Shown here one piece after another: positions 36,011-44,647 of a stretch of DNA of 64,000 nt (position 1 is the stretch's first letter; the number at the start of each line of letters is the position of its first letter). The notes beneath the pieces were generated by a model. The model did no database searches and was not told where the DNA came from. It worked only from the letters and a program-made list of their open reading frames with translations. The DNA is from Proteus hauseri ATCC 700826 (GTDB taxonomy: Bacteria; Pseudomonadota; Gammaproteobacteria; Enterobacterales; Enterobacteriaceae), in the NCBI RefSeq assembly GCF_001654965.1, contig NZ_LXEV01000023.1, forward strand, positions 186,001 through 250,000. The letters are read 5' to 3'. The translations under genes and the position numbers were made by a program.

Positions 36011-37168
36011 ATGAATCGTCGTTCATTCTTAACTTCATCAAGCTTAGTGATCGGTAGCTTGTCATTGAGCTCTTTCGTTAACTCCGCCTATGCCGATGTA
36101 AAACTCAGCAATAAACAAATATTTAATGCAGAAAATCCTTTATTATTAAATTTTAATGAAAACTCTTTAGGAATGTCGCCTAAAGCTAAACAAGCAATTA
36201 TCGATGCATTACCTAATGCGTTTCGTTATCCCGATGATGCACGCAGTGCACTTATTAGCGAATTAGGTAAAACATTTCAATTATCAGATAAACATATTAC
36301 GTTAGGGAACGGTTCATCAGAGACCATTCAAGCAGCTGTGCAATATGTCGCGAATAAAGGACAAAAAGAACAGAAAGCGGTTCAGCTTATTGTGCCAGAC
36401 CCAACTTTTAATTATGCCGAATTATATGCAGCGCCTTTAGGGGTAAATATCGTTAAGATCCCTGTCGATGAAAAATTAGCTTTTGATTTAAAAACCATGC
36501 AGAAAAAAGCTGATGCATTTGATGGGATTAGCATGGTGTATTTATGTAATCCTAATAATCCGACCGCAACTTTAACACCAACAGCACCACTGGATAATTG
36601 GATAAAATCAGCAAAAGAGAATGTGTTTTTTATTATTGATGAGGCCTATGCTGAATTTGCATCAACACCTGAATTTACTAGTGCCATTGCATTAGTTCAA
36701 AAAGGTCATAAAAATCTGATTGTCGCACGTACGTTTTCAAAAATTTATGCTTTAGCAGGTCTTCGTGTGGGATATGGTATTGCAGCACCTGACGTTATTG
36801 AGGGTATTGATACCTTTGTTTCTATCGATAATACCAACACTGCTGGCGCAGTTGCCGCATTAGCATCATTAAATGATCGCGCTTATAGAGAATATAGTCG
36901 CAAATCTATCGATGTTTCACGCCAAATGGTAGTTGATGCTTTAAATGAATTACAAATTGAATATGTACCTTCTCATGCCAATTTTATTTTTCATAAAGTA
37001 AAAGGTGATGTAAAAACTTATCAAAATAGAATGAAAGATGCCCATATTATGGTTGGTCGCGAATTTCCACCTGCTTATGGTTGGAGCCGTTTAACGCTAG
37101 GCACACCAGAAGAGATGAGCTATTTTGTTGCAACCTTAAAAGCGTTTCGTGCTAAAGATTGGATTTAA
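36011..37168 (+). CDS. Tat-exported PLP-dependent aminotransferase (HisC-like)
   Basis: This 385-residue fold-type I aminotransferase carries a twin-arginine signal (MNRRSFLTSSSLVIGSLSLS, with a cut near YADV). The catalytic domain resembles histidinol-phosphate aminotransferase: NENSLGMSPKAKQA, YLCNPNNPTAT, IDEAYAEFA and the Schiff-base lysine in FSKIYALAGLRVGYG. Tat export is logical because the PLP cofactor is loaded in the cytoplasm. It should therefore work in the periplasm on an unknown amino substrate. It is downstream of a LysR gene after a 140-base gap and is followed by a terminator. Confidence 0.85.
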   Translation: MNRRSFLTSSSLVIGSLSLSSFVNSAYADVKLSNKQIFNAENPLLLNFNENSLGMSPKAKQAIIDALPNAFRYPDDARSALISELGKTFQLSDKHITLGNGSSETIQAAVQYVANKGQKEQKAVQLIVPDPTFNYAELYAAPLGVNIVKIPVDEKLAFDLKTMQKKADAFDGISMVYLCNPNNPTATLTPTAPLDNWIKSAKENVFFIIDEAYAEFASTPEFTSAIALVQKGHKNLIVARTFSKIYALAGLRVGYGIAAPDVIEGIDTFVSIDNTNTAGAVAALASLNDRAYREYSRKSIDVSRQMVVDALNELQIEYVPSHANFIFHKVKGDVKTYQNRMKDAHIMVGREFPPAYGWSRLTLGTPEEMSYFVATLKAFRAKDWI

Positions 37169-37203
37169 TCTGAACACTATTAATTTATTGCATTTTAACA
37201 AGT

Positions 37204-37227
37204 AAAGGGAACCTTAGTGTTCCCTTT
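37204..37227. terminator. Terminator between aminotransferase and fimbrial operon 2
   Basis: AAAGGGAAC at 37204-37212 pairs perfectly with GTTCCCTTT at 37219-37227, with a six-base loop. It separates two convergent transcripts. Confidence 0.8.
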
Positions 37228-37232
37228 ATAAT

Positions 37233-37790
37233 TTAAAGATATTCCAAAGCAAACAATACCTCTCCATTTGCGCTACCTCCAGTCACTATCTGGCCTGTAG
37301 CCGTATATTGAGCATAAAAATCGAGCGCTAAATTATTGTTAGTACCTACAGGATATAGAATACTACTTTGACCTGGCAGCAATTTATCTTTATTTTTATC
37401 TAATATGGCAATAGCTATATTTTTCGCAGAATCATTTTCTGTAAGTTTAAATAATGTATTATCTTGGCCATCAATCTCACCATTAAATGTCACTTTTACA
37501 CCTGTTGTGGTGACACTACAATCAGTTAAATTCAGCGTGAATTTCACAGGTTCGGTAGACTCTTTTTGCTTAAAATTTTTCGTCGCCCACACGCCTAAAT
37601 CAACAAATTGATTTATCGAGTCTGGGCTCACTCTACAGGTATTAGCAACAATATTCGCCTTTATAACAATATTTGTATTGGCTAAGTCAGCCTTTGCTCC
37701 TTGAATTAAAGATATTGAATAACCCATTATTAGGAAAAATCCCCATAATACATAACGTACTAATTTGTAAATATATGGTAACTCATTCAT
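37233..37790 (-). CDS. Minor fimbrial subunit, end of operon 2
   Basis: This 185-residue pilin-like protein has a hydrophobic leader ending about residue 34 (GAKADLANTN). Pilin cysteines are seen in ANTCRVSPDS and TDCSVTTTG, and the C-terminus has the EVLFALEYL strand with a penultimate Tyr. It follows the adhesin gene, so it may be an adaptor or anchor subunit. It resembles the other minor subunit of the operon (VSPDSINQFVDLG versus VSPESKNQIIDLG). Confidence 0.85.
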   Translation of the reverse strand: MNELPYIYKLVRYVLWGFFLIMGYSISLIQGAKADLANTNIVIKANIVANTCRVSPDSINQFVDLGVWATKNFKQKESTEPVKFTLNLTDCSVTTTGVKVTFNGEIDGQDNTLFKLTENDSAKNIAIAILDKNKDKLLPGQSSILYPVGTNNNLALDFYAQYTATGQIVTGGSANGEVLFALEYL

Positions 37791-37808
37791 GATGTGAGCC
37801 TATATCGA

Positions 37809-38804
37809 TTAAGGGAAATCAACGCGTAAAAAGCCACTTGATGTTACAGCGCCTTCAGTCGGTGTTTTTCCATCAACACTGACAGGATAAATATTAATTG
37901 TGACGTTAGAACCCAAATTTCCATTTAACTTAAAAGGAATAAAACTTGATAAATCATTTGGTGTTAATTCTGAACCTGTCGAATTAGCGACCACAAACCC
38001 AACACTTTTATTATTAGAAACTATGGCATTTCCTGCCACTGTATCTGCTTGTAATCGCATAGTTAAATCTGCACTTGCTTCTATATTGTCACATTGAATA
38101 TTCAAATTACGAGATATCGTATTAACCCCTACGGCCTTTTCCCCTGCTGCTTTAAAACTTGATGCAGGTATATTGTCAAAATCAATATTAAGTACTTGAC
38201 CAGAGTTAATGACACATGATTGTGGTACAGTCATAGAAAGATTTAAAAATAACTTAGTTAATACCACTTGTTTTGATGAGCAATTTTGCGGTTGGCAAAA
38301 ACCAAATTCACCGACAAATATATTTTTGACATAGGTTCCAGATATTATTGCCTTATCTATTCTTATTTTTGTTTGATATTTTCTTGTAGATACAACACTT
38401 TCTTCACCCTCTGTATATGTGCGCGACCCACAACTAACACTTAATGTGGGTACATTGTAAGGTACATATATTGTTCTACAACTATTAGTCACTCTTAATG
38501 CGACAGAAATATAATCATCTATTTTTGAATAATTCCAATCATTGTTATTAGTATTAGCCGCAGGAATATTACCATTAGAATAAGTAGCCCAAGTTTGCGC
38601 TTGTCCTGCATTCCATTTAAGGCTAGTTCGATTGGTTAAAGTAATTTCAGATGCATCTTTGGTGACACCTGCTTTATTTTCAGTTTTACTCAACTGCCCG
38701 CTTAATGTTGAGTATTCATTGGTATTGCAGCCGCTTAAACAAGAAACAGAATAAGCACTCTGTGAAGTAATAGCTATTATTGTAAATAATAATGTTCTAA
38801 TCAT
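37809..38804 (-). CDS. Fimbrial adhesin (tip protein), operon 2
   Basis: This 331-residue secreted protein has a signal peptide (about residues 1-19, ending AYS). The N-terminal half, with cysteine pairs (SCLSGCNTNEYST, VTNSCRTIYV and GFCQPQNCSS), would be the receptor-binding domain. A pilin domain from about residue 190 (MTVPQSCVINSGQVLNIDF) allows incorporation. The pattern recalls MrpH-like two-domain adhesins of Proteus, but the metal-binding His residues of MrpH cannot be assigned here. Confidence 0.82.
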   Translation of the reverse strand: MIRTLLFTIIAITSQSAYSVSCLSGCNTNEYSTLSGQLSKTENKAGVTKDASEITLTNRTSLKWNAGQAQTWATYSNGNIPAANTNNNDWNYSKIDDYISVALRVTNSCRTIYVPYNVPTLSVSCGSRTYTEGEESVVSTRKYQTKIRIDKAIISGTYVKNIFVGEFGFCQPQNCSSKQVVLTKLFLNLSMTVPQSCVINSGQVLNIDFDNIPASSFKAAGEKAVGVNTISRNLNIQCDNIEASADLTMRLQADTVAGNAIVSNNKSVGFVVANSTGSELTPNDLSSFIPFKLNGNLGSNVTINIYPVSVDGKTPTEGAVTSSGFLRVDFP

Positions 38805-38822
38805 AATTAACTCACTAAATTA

Positions 38823-41411
38823 CTATTTATAGGATTGGCAGGTTGATGAAATAAAATAAATCCCTTTTTCTTTAACAACATGTTCATTGATTTCATAATC
38901 AAATAAACATTGCTGATCTTCCATTTTTCCCCATTTAGCTTTTAATCTTCCGACTGGTGCTAATCCAGAAATAAATACACTGCCATTATCACCAACAATA
39001 CCACTGACGGCGCGCTCTTCATCTATAACCATTGCGCCAAATGGAATAGCTGAACCATTTTTATTGGATAAATTCACAATGGCTCTATAACCGATATTTG
39101 TTTTAAAATCAGCTTGAACTAATGCCCCTTTGGTAGGAACAATATTAATAATTGAGTTTTCTATTTCAACATTTTCGCCCAATGAATTAACATCTAAAGA
39201 AACTCTGTTATTCTTATAAGTAGATGCGTAAGGTAAAATTGCGTAACCTTTATTATTGGTTAAGATACCATTTGCATTTTCCACTCTAATATTATCAGCA
39301 TCATTCGCTTTAATAAGAATATTAGTATCACCTAAAGGTTGGCTTAATGTCACACCGCCAGCATGGGCAACCACACCGCCATTTAAACTATAATTTAATT
39401 CATGCCAATCATTACTATAATTATACCCACTTCCTACATTGGCATATTTCCCTTTATAATTACCATATACCATTCCAGAATAACCTGAGCCATTATGGGC
39501 ATAGCCTTGTTGAAGGTTATAATTTAAATTATTATCTTCCAGTAATGTTCCTGTTAATCCTGCTTGCTGAATTAGCGTGTTATCATTACTTCTATTCATC
39601 GAGTAAACTGCATACATACTATTTTGATTTGATTTTAAATCATTAACCATATTCTGGTTAAAAAGATCATTTATCGGAATAGAAATATTAAATGCAATAT
39701 TTTTATCATCACCACTCATTCCTGGTGATTTTGATTGAGAAAAACTTAAATTATAATTAACTTGTTTTACATTTCCATTATATCCAATTTGCCATAATTG
39801 CTCTGTTTCAGATGTTCGCCAATAATTTTGGAATGATCCTAAAAGATATAAGGAGCTATTATCAGTAATTTTTTGATTGATATTAACTTGGAAACGCCCT
39901 TTTTTAGAGTAATTCAAGTTATAATAATCAAATAGTTGATCTTCACTTGATATTATTCCATCTGGTGTTTTTATTTCATAACCTTGCATTTTTTTATAAC
40001 TAACTTCATTTAGAGTATAGTAGCCTTGTGTTGAATAGCGATACCCCATAATTTGAAAGTTTGTTCCTGTGCTATTAATAGATTTAGCATAAAGTAGTCG
40101 AATTGATTGTCCTTTTTTATGTTCTTCGTTAGGCAAAATACTATTAGCTTGAATTACATCGGTTGAAACCGCACCTAAATTTCCGAGATTCCCACCAAGC
40201 CCAATAGCATAAGCTTGGTAATTACTTGAGAATTGGCTACCACCATAAAGAGTCATATTGTAAGGTAAGCCATAAATCAGGCTTATTTGCCCAAAATTAG
40301 GTTTATCTTGAAAATCAGAACCACTTCTGAATTCTCCACCAATAAACTCATATTTTAACCGGCCTTCTCGTTGCAAAATAGGCACGTTAGAATAAGGCAC
40401 CACAAATTGTGTTATTTTCCCATTATTCTCTTGAATAGTGATATCTAAATTACCGCTACTAGAAGTAGCATAAAGATCTTTTATTTCAAAAGCGCCCGGT
40501 GGAACTGATATTTGATAAATAACAAAACCATTTTGCTTAACTGTTACAATAGCATTACTATTTGCAATGCCTTTAACTGTAGGCGCAAACCCTCTCATGC
40601 TGTCAGGTAGCATGTTGTCATCTGATTCTAACTTAGCACCTCGAAAACCTAAGCTATCAAAAATTGTACCATTAGAAAATGAATCACCTACTGTCAACTC
40701 TGCTTTTAATGGGATAATAGGTTTTTGTACATAAGTTCTTATATTTCTCCATTTATTTTGAGTGCTTTCTCCGCTTGCATATGTCCATGAACTTTCATTT
40801 CTAAATCGCCAAGAACCTATATTAATACCCGGATTTAAACTTAGAAAATAATTATTATTATTAACATTATCCTTAAAGTTTTTACTATTACGTCCTGTAA
40901 AATTATAGTTTAACAATAAAGCATTAATTCCATCATCCCATTTTTCTGGTGGAATATAACCTCGTATGTTATTTTTAAACATTATTTGAGGAATACTTAA
41001 AAATAACTTTTGGTTTTCAAAGTCGAATTTTATATTCGATTTATCTATTTCATTTAAAATATTAACACAGGTGTTATCTACACTTTCTTTATTACTCTCT
41101 AAATTTATTCCGAAGTTTTTTAATTCATTAGAATTAAAACAAGGTAATAATCCCGTTTCATCAGAAGATTTATCACTTTCATAAAAGGAAACATTTTTTG
41201 TTTCAATATATTCATTATTGATATAAATCTCTACTGAATATTTTCCTTCAGGTTGACCTTCTCCTTTGTCAAACCGTGATAAATCTGCCACTTCACTATC
41301 AATGCTAGATATTAAGTTAGGATTAAAAAAACTATCTGCATAGCTAACTCCAGAATAAAAAGATCCCAAGAAAATATAAAGATTAAATATTATCGTTTTA
41401 GATTTCAGCAT
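38823..41411 (-). CDS. Outer membrane fimbrial usher, operon 2
   Basis: This usher of 862 residues is of the FimD/PapC type. It has a signal sequence (MLKSKTIIFNLYIFLGSF), then the N-terminal domain (FFNPNLISSIDSEVADLSRF), the barrel with plug motif GFAPTVKGIANSNAIVTVKQ and VPPGAFEIKDLYATS, and a C-terminal cysteine pair. The frame can be extended to a TTG at 41456 overlapping the chaperone gene, but the ATG at 41411 has AAGG and starts the signal peptide. It differs clearly from the usher of operon 1. Confidence 0.92.
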   Translation of the reverse strand: MLKSKTIIFNLYIFLGSFYSGVSYADSFFNPNLISSIDSEVADLSRFDKGEGQPEGKYSVEIYINNEYIETKNVSFYESDKSSDETGLLPCFNSNELKNFGINLESNKESVDNTCVNILNEIDKSNIKFDFENQKLFLSIPQIMFKNNIRGYIPPEKWDDGINALLLNYNFTGRNSKNFKDNVNNNNYFLSLNPGINIGSWRFRNESSWTYASGESTQNKWRNIRTYVQKPIIPLKAELTVGDSFSNGTIFDSLGFRGAKLESDDNMLPDSMRGFAPTVKGIANSNAIVTVKQNGFVIYQISVPPGAFEIKDLYATSSSGNLDITIQENNGKITQFVVPYSNVPILQREGRLKYEFIGGEFRSGSDFQDKPNFGQISLIYGLPYNMTLYGGSQFSSNYQAYAIGLGGNLGNLGAVSTDVIQANSILPNEEHKKGQSIRLLYAKSINSTGTNFQIMGYRYSTQGYYTLNEVSYKKMQGYEIKTPDGIISSEDQLFDYYNLNYSKKGRFQVNINQKITDNSSLYLLGSFQNYWRTSETEQLWQIGYNGNVKQVNYNLSFSQSKSPGMSGDDKNIAFNISIPINDLFNQNMVNDLKSNQNSMYAVYSMNRSNDNTLIQQAGLTGTLLEDNNLNYNLQQGYAHNGSGYSGMVYGNYKGKYANVGSGYNYSNDWHELNYSLNGGVVAHAGGVTLSQPLGDTNILIKANDADNIRVENANGILTNNKGYAILPYASTYKNNRVSLDVNSLGENVEIENSIINIVPTKGALVQADFKTNIGYRAIVNLSNKNGSAIPFGAMVIDEERAVSGIVGDNGSVFISGLAPVGRLKAKWGKMEDQQCLFDYEINEHVVKEKGIYFISSTCQSYK

Positions 41412-41445
41412 AAGAAAAGCCTTATTATTAGTTAATCTAACAATG

Positions 41446-42138
41446 TTACTTCCCAATTGTTTTTATTATGATTGGAGTGCTTGCACCATAATCATTAATA
41501 GTTTGATAGGAAACCTGATTATAGTTAAAATTATTCACTTTCATCTCAATAGAACCCATCGGTGGGATCATCGCACTATTTAACTTATCATTGCCGATCT
41601 TTAAATTAATTAAAGTGACATAATAAGGTGATGGATTTTTTATTATTAGATCTTTTCCTGACAGATTAAACCCTATGCTGTTAGGAATATCTTCTGTTTT
41701 AAAAGTTAACCCTTGTGGTCTAATAAATATTTTAATTCTTGATAAAACGGCTAATTGAAGTACATTTTTATCTTTAATATCTTCGCGATCAATTTCTGGT
41801 ATTGATTTTGTATTTAACCAAAATAAACTTTCTTTATTATCCGGTAATGCTTTACCCGCATAGATGATCCTTAGTGTATTTTCACTATCAGGCTTACTCA
41901 CAAAAAGCGGTGGCGTAACAATAAATTCATTTGTTTTTTGGTCGTTACTATCATCAATCCATGATTGCACTAAAAAACGTAGTTTTTTATCTGTATTATT
42001 AATAGTAATTGATGTCTGCTTGGCGTCCGATGGATAAATTATTCGAGTAGCCGCTAATGCAACACCACCGGCATAAGAACACGCAGAAAAAAAGAAGAGA
42101 AAAAATAAGACTATATAATTTCTATATATTAAATACAT
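41446..42138 (-). CDS. Periplasmic fimbrial chaperone, operon 2
   Basis: This PapD-like chaperone of 230 residues has a signal peptide ending about residue 22 (CSYAGG). Motifs of the family are ATRIIYPSDAKQTSITINN, LVQSWIDDSND, TPPLFVSKPDSENTLRI and KESLFWLNTKSIPE. AGAGG precedes the ATG. It lies between a minor subunit and the usher. Confidence 0.92.
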   Translation of the reverse strand: MYLIYRNYIVLFFLFFFSACSYAGGVALAATRIIYPSDAKQTSITINNTDKKLRFLVQSWIDDSNDQKTNEFIVTPPLFVSKPDSENTLRIIYAGKALPDNKESLFWLNTKSIPEIDREDIKDKNVLQLAVLSRIKIFIRPQGLTFKTEDIPNSIGFNLSGKDLIIKNPSPYYVTLINLKIGNDKLNSAMIPPMGSIEMKVNNFNYNQVSYQTINDYGASTPIIIKTIGK

Positions 42139-42162
42139 ATTAACCTCTAATAATATTTCTAA

Positions 42163-42705
42163 TTAATTATAATTAAAGACAAACCAAACTGTCGCATCTG
42201 CTTTACCACCAATGACTTCATCGTTCGTTGCTAAATAGCTTGCTTTAAAATTTATTTTTGATTCATTCTCTTCAATAAAGTTATATTTATTTATTTTATT
42301 TGGCATTATTATTTCATCTTCAAAATCAAATAATGCAATGCCGACACCTGAAGCGGAATTTTTTTGTTCTGTAATATTAAATAATCGTTTATCTTTGCTA
42401 TTTACATCACCTAGAATTAGCACACTTACTTTATCACTAATATTTTTATTACAATTTGTGAGCTTAAGTACAAAGGGAATTTTAATTGAATGGCTTCCCA
42501 CGCCATGAAATGTATTACTACTTAAAGAGCCTAAATCAATAATTTGATTTTTACTTTCGGGAGAAACAACACATGCTGGTTCAACAATACCTCCTCTAAA
42601 ATAAACAACACCATCCTCTATAAAAAAATTATTCCTATTATTAGAATAAGTATTAAATGCAATACCAAAAAATAGGATAATAAAATATATTAATCTATAT
42701 TTCAT
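42163..42705 (-). CDS. Minor fimbrial subunit, operon 2
   Basis: This 180-residue pilin-like protein has a signal peptide (about residues 1-21). It shows VYFRGGIVEPACVVSPESKN with the first pilin cysteine, LTNCNKNIS with the second, and ends VWFVFNYN. GAGG precedes the ATG. Placed second after the major pilin, it may be a terminator or anchor subunit like MrpB. Confidence 0.86.
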   Translation of the reverse strand: MKYRLIYFIILFFGIAFNTYSNNRNNFFIEDGVVYFRGGIVEPACVVSPESKNQIIDLGSLSSNTFHGVGSHSIKIPFVLKLTNCNKNISDKVSVLILGDVNSKDKRLFNITEQKNSASGVGIALFDFEDEIIMPNKINKYNFIEENESKINFKASYLATNDEVIGGKADATVWFVFNYN

Positions 42706-42719
42706 ATTTTCCTCGATAT

Positions 42720-42749
42720 AGAAGTATGACCTATTAAGGCCATACTTCT
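42720..42749 (-). terminator. Intercistronic hairpin after the major pilin gene, operon 2
   Basis: AGAAGTATG at 42720-42728 pairs with CATACTTCT at 42741-42749, with extra pairs inside. There is no T run, so it is more likely an RNA-stabilising or partial-termination element that keeps the pilin message abundant. Confidence 0.6.
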
Positions 42750-42767
42750 AAATAAACTAGATTAGAA

Positions 42768-43328
42768 TTAATCGTATTGCATTTTAAATGTAACATCTGC
42801 GTCAGCTTGACCCGGAGTTACAGTATCTAATGTTGATTTATAGCGAGCAATAAAATCTAGAGTATTAGCACCATCAATTAATTGTTTGGCGGTAGAAAAA
42901 ACAGAACCATCAGGAGTAAGTACTTTACCTGTGTGATCCGTAATTTCAACACCAACACCAGTAGCAGCGCCGGCACCACCACTAGTAATATTTCTAACGG
43001 CTAATACTGTTTTATCATTAGCATCACTAACACCAGAGAATGATGCAGAAGCATTTTGCGCTACTGTTGTATCACATGCTTCCAGATCAATTGAAAATCC
43101 AGTATCCCCTGCAGTTTTGCCTAAACTATCAAATTGAGCCGTCCGATATTGCCCGATATTAATTGTCTGATTCATGGATTTAGCACTAACAGCACAAGCC
43201 GCATTAACAATTTGACCTGTAAAATTAACTTTACCGCCATTAACAACTGTAGCGGCTGAAGCAAAACCACTCAGTGATAAAACCGATACAGCTAATACTG
43301 TTTTAACTAGCATTTTTGTTTTAAGCAT
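42768..43328 (-). CDS. Major fimbrial subunit, operon 2
   Basis: This type 1-like pilin of 186 residues has the signal peptide MLKTKMLVKTVLAVSVLSLS ending FASA. Mature features are GKVNFTGQIVNAACAVSAKS, IDLEACDTT and a C-terminal DADVTFKMQYD strand with penultimate Tyr. AAGGAAAA precedes the ATG. The sequence is of the MrpA/PmfA type common in Proteus. Confidence 0.93.
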   Translation of the reverse strand: MLKTKMLVKTVLAVSVLSLSGFASAATVVNGGKVNFTGQIVNAACAVSAKSMNQTINIGQYRTAQFDSLGKTAGDTGFSIDLEACDTTVAQNASASFSGVSDANDKTVLAVRNITSGGAGAATGVGVEITDHTGKVLTPDGSVFSTAKQLIDGANTLDFIARYKSTLDTVTPGQADADVTFKMQYD

Positions 43329-43469
43329 TGATTTTTCCTTTTTATATTACAGATAAATATAAATAACAACTTCACTTGATAAACACTTAATAATAAAAAA
43401 ATACTTTAATTTATATTAAAGATATGGTGGTAAATACCCATTAATTTCAAAGGGTACATTTCATAGAAA

Positions 43470-43501
43470 TAAAAAATAAAAATAAAAATAAAAATAAAAA
43501 A
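43470..43501. repeat. TAAAAA hexanucleotide tract upstream of fimbrial operon 2
   Basis: Five near-perfect TAAAAA units occur in tandem, about 140-175 bases upstream of the major pilin ATG. Two units carry one extra A. A slip during replication could change its length and so the spacing in the promoter region. Confidence 0.75.
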
Positions 43502-43619
43502 CAGAATGATAAAAATAACTTTTACATTAGATTAAATCATAGAATAATATATTTAATATATAACATTTAATCATCTAGTGATGTATAATGCTCATCTTAT
43601 TTAATTCAATAACCATACG

Positions 43620-43949
43620 TTAAATAATGTTTTTAAAAAAAGGAATGTTATGTTCTGAATCATATTTCATTTTATATTTCAATGTGACTACACGATTTGA
43701 AACACGATCAAAAAAATCATTAATTGAAATATTAAATATATTTAGAACGTAAAATAATATATCAACAGGTATCTTATTTACACCTCTTTCATAACGAGAT
43801 ATTTGTTGTTGGGAAATGCTTAACTTTTGTCCTAATTCAGCACCTGTCATTGAATTACGTTGTCTTAAGAGAGAAAGTTCATAACCAATAGAATAACAAA
43901 ATATCTTTCTTTCACTTATATATTCATAATCCAATGAAAAAATATTCAT
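43620..43949 (-). CDS. HTH regulator of the MrpJ type, fimbria-associated
   Basis: This Cro/C1-type HTH protein of about 109 residues has the core LRQRNSMTGAELGQKLSISQ followed by QQISRYERG, the motif shared by MrpJ paralogues of Proteus. MrpJ proteins come with fimbrial operons and repress flagellar genes, switching cells from swarming to adherence. Here it lies 290 bases upstream of the major pilin gene rather than at the operon end. The start is uncertain: an ATG at 43949 is used, but a GTG at 43970 is open. Confidence 0.82.
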   Translation of the reverse strand: MNIFSLDYEYISERKIFCYSIGYELSLLRQRNSMTGAELGQKLSISQQQISRYERGVNKIPVDILFYVLNIFNISINDFFDRVSNRVVTLKYKMKYDSEHNIPFFKNII

Positions 43950-44591
43950 TTCCAAAACTTTCTTCCTCACATTTCTTTTTATTTAATTTACGTGATGAGA
44001 TTAATAAAATCAAATATTTCAATTTAGCTAATCAATTAATTAGTCAATAATAAAACACTTAATAAGTGTACGTAAATATCCTCATACGTACTGTATCAGT
44101 ATGTTGATGAAGTATCTTTTTTTGATTGTCTTTTTAGGATGGTGATAACGTCTAATTTGTTACGCATATTTAAGAAAATAAGAAATAATATTTGGAAGGA
44201 AGTCTCGATTCAGCTAATTAATTCAAGTGTCAAATTAATAAATTTTCACAACTCAACACACACCTTAGGAAGAATTGACTGTAATATTAAAATTTTCGCA
44301 GTAATTAGTTACTTTAAGGTAGTATCCGTAAATATATTATATGTTCTTTATTTTTTGCTAGAAATGATTTAACTTTAAAGCGTTATATTGATAAAAATCA
44401 ATATTTAAGCCAAGCTAAAGCTATTTCATTTCAAAGAGATGATTAAATGAATCGAAGAAAAATAAAAAATAGTTTAAATAATTCATTATCACTTTATTTC
44501 TTATTATAAGAACAATATTACTCTGTTTTTTAAGCAAGATAGATATTTTATTGTCAATAAGATTGAATTTATTAGTAATACAAATTTTATT
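43950..44591. other. AT-rich region upstream of the HTH gene
   Basis: This stretch of more than 600 bases is very AT-rich. Two short frames (44139-44372 plus and 44421-44630 minus) lack ribosome sites and have odd composition, so I count neither as a gene. It probably holds the promoter of the HTH gene. Confidence 0.5.
44068..44091. repeat. Dyad upstream of the fimbrial HTH gene
   Basis: GTACGTA at 44068-44074 and TACGTAC at 44085-44091 form a perfect inverted repeat with ten bases between them, about 120-140 bases ahead of the HTH start. It may be an operator. ACTGTATCAGT directly follows as a second small palindrome. Confidence 0.4.
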
Positions 44592-44621
44592 TATAAAAAA
44601 AGCCTGAATAAATTCAGGCTT
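44592..44621 (-). terminator. Terminator after oppF
   Basis: AAGCCTGAAT at 44600-44609 pairs with ATTCAGGCTT at 44612-44621. On the minus strand a TTTTTTT run follows. It ends the opp operon. Confidence 0.88.
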
Positions 44622-44647
44622 CATGATCAAATATCATTAATTACAGG

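Noticed and set aside
43329-43619. Invertible fimbrial promoter (as in the MR/P operon)
   Set aside because: No flanking inverted repeats of convincing length and no tyrosine recombinase gene were found near either fimbrial operon.
44139-44372. 77-codon frame on the plus strand in the AT-rich gap
   Set aside because: GG directly abuts the ATG so there is no usable ribosome site, the composition is that of random AT-rich DNA, and no family is recognised.
44421-44630. 69-codon frame on the minus strand
   Set aside because: It overlaps the oppF terminator hairpin and is rich in Ile, Asn, Lys and Phe as expected by chance.
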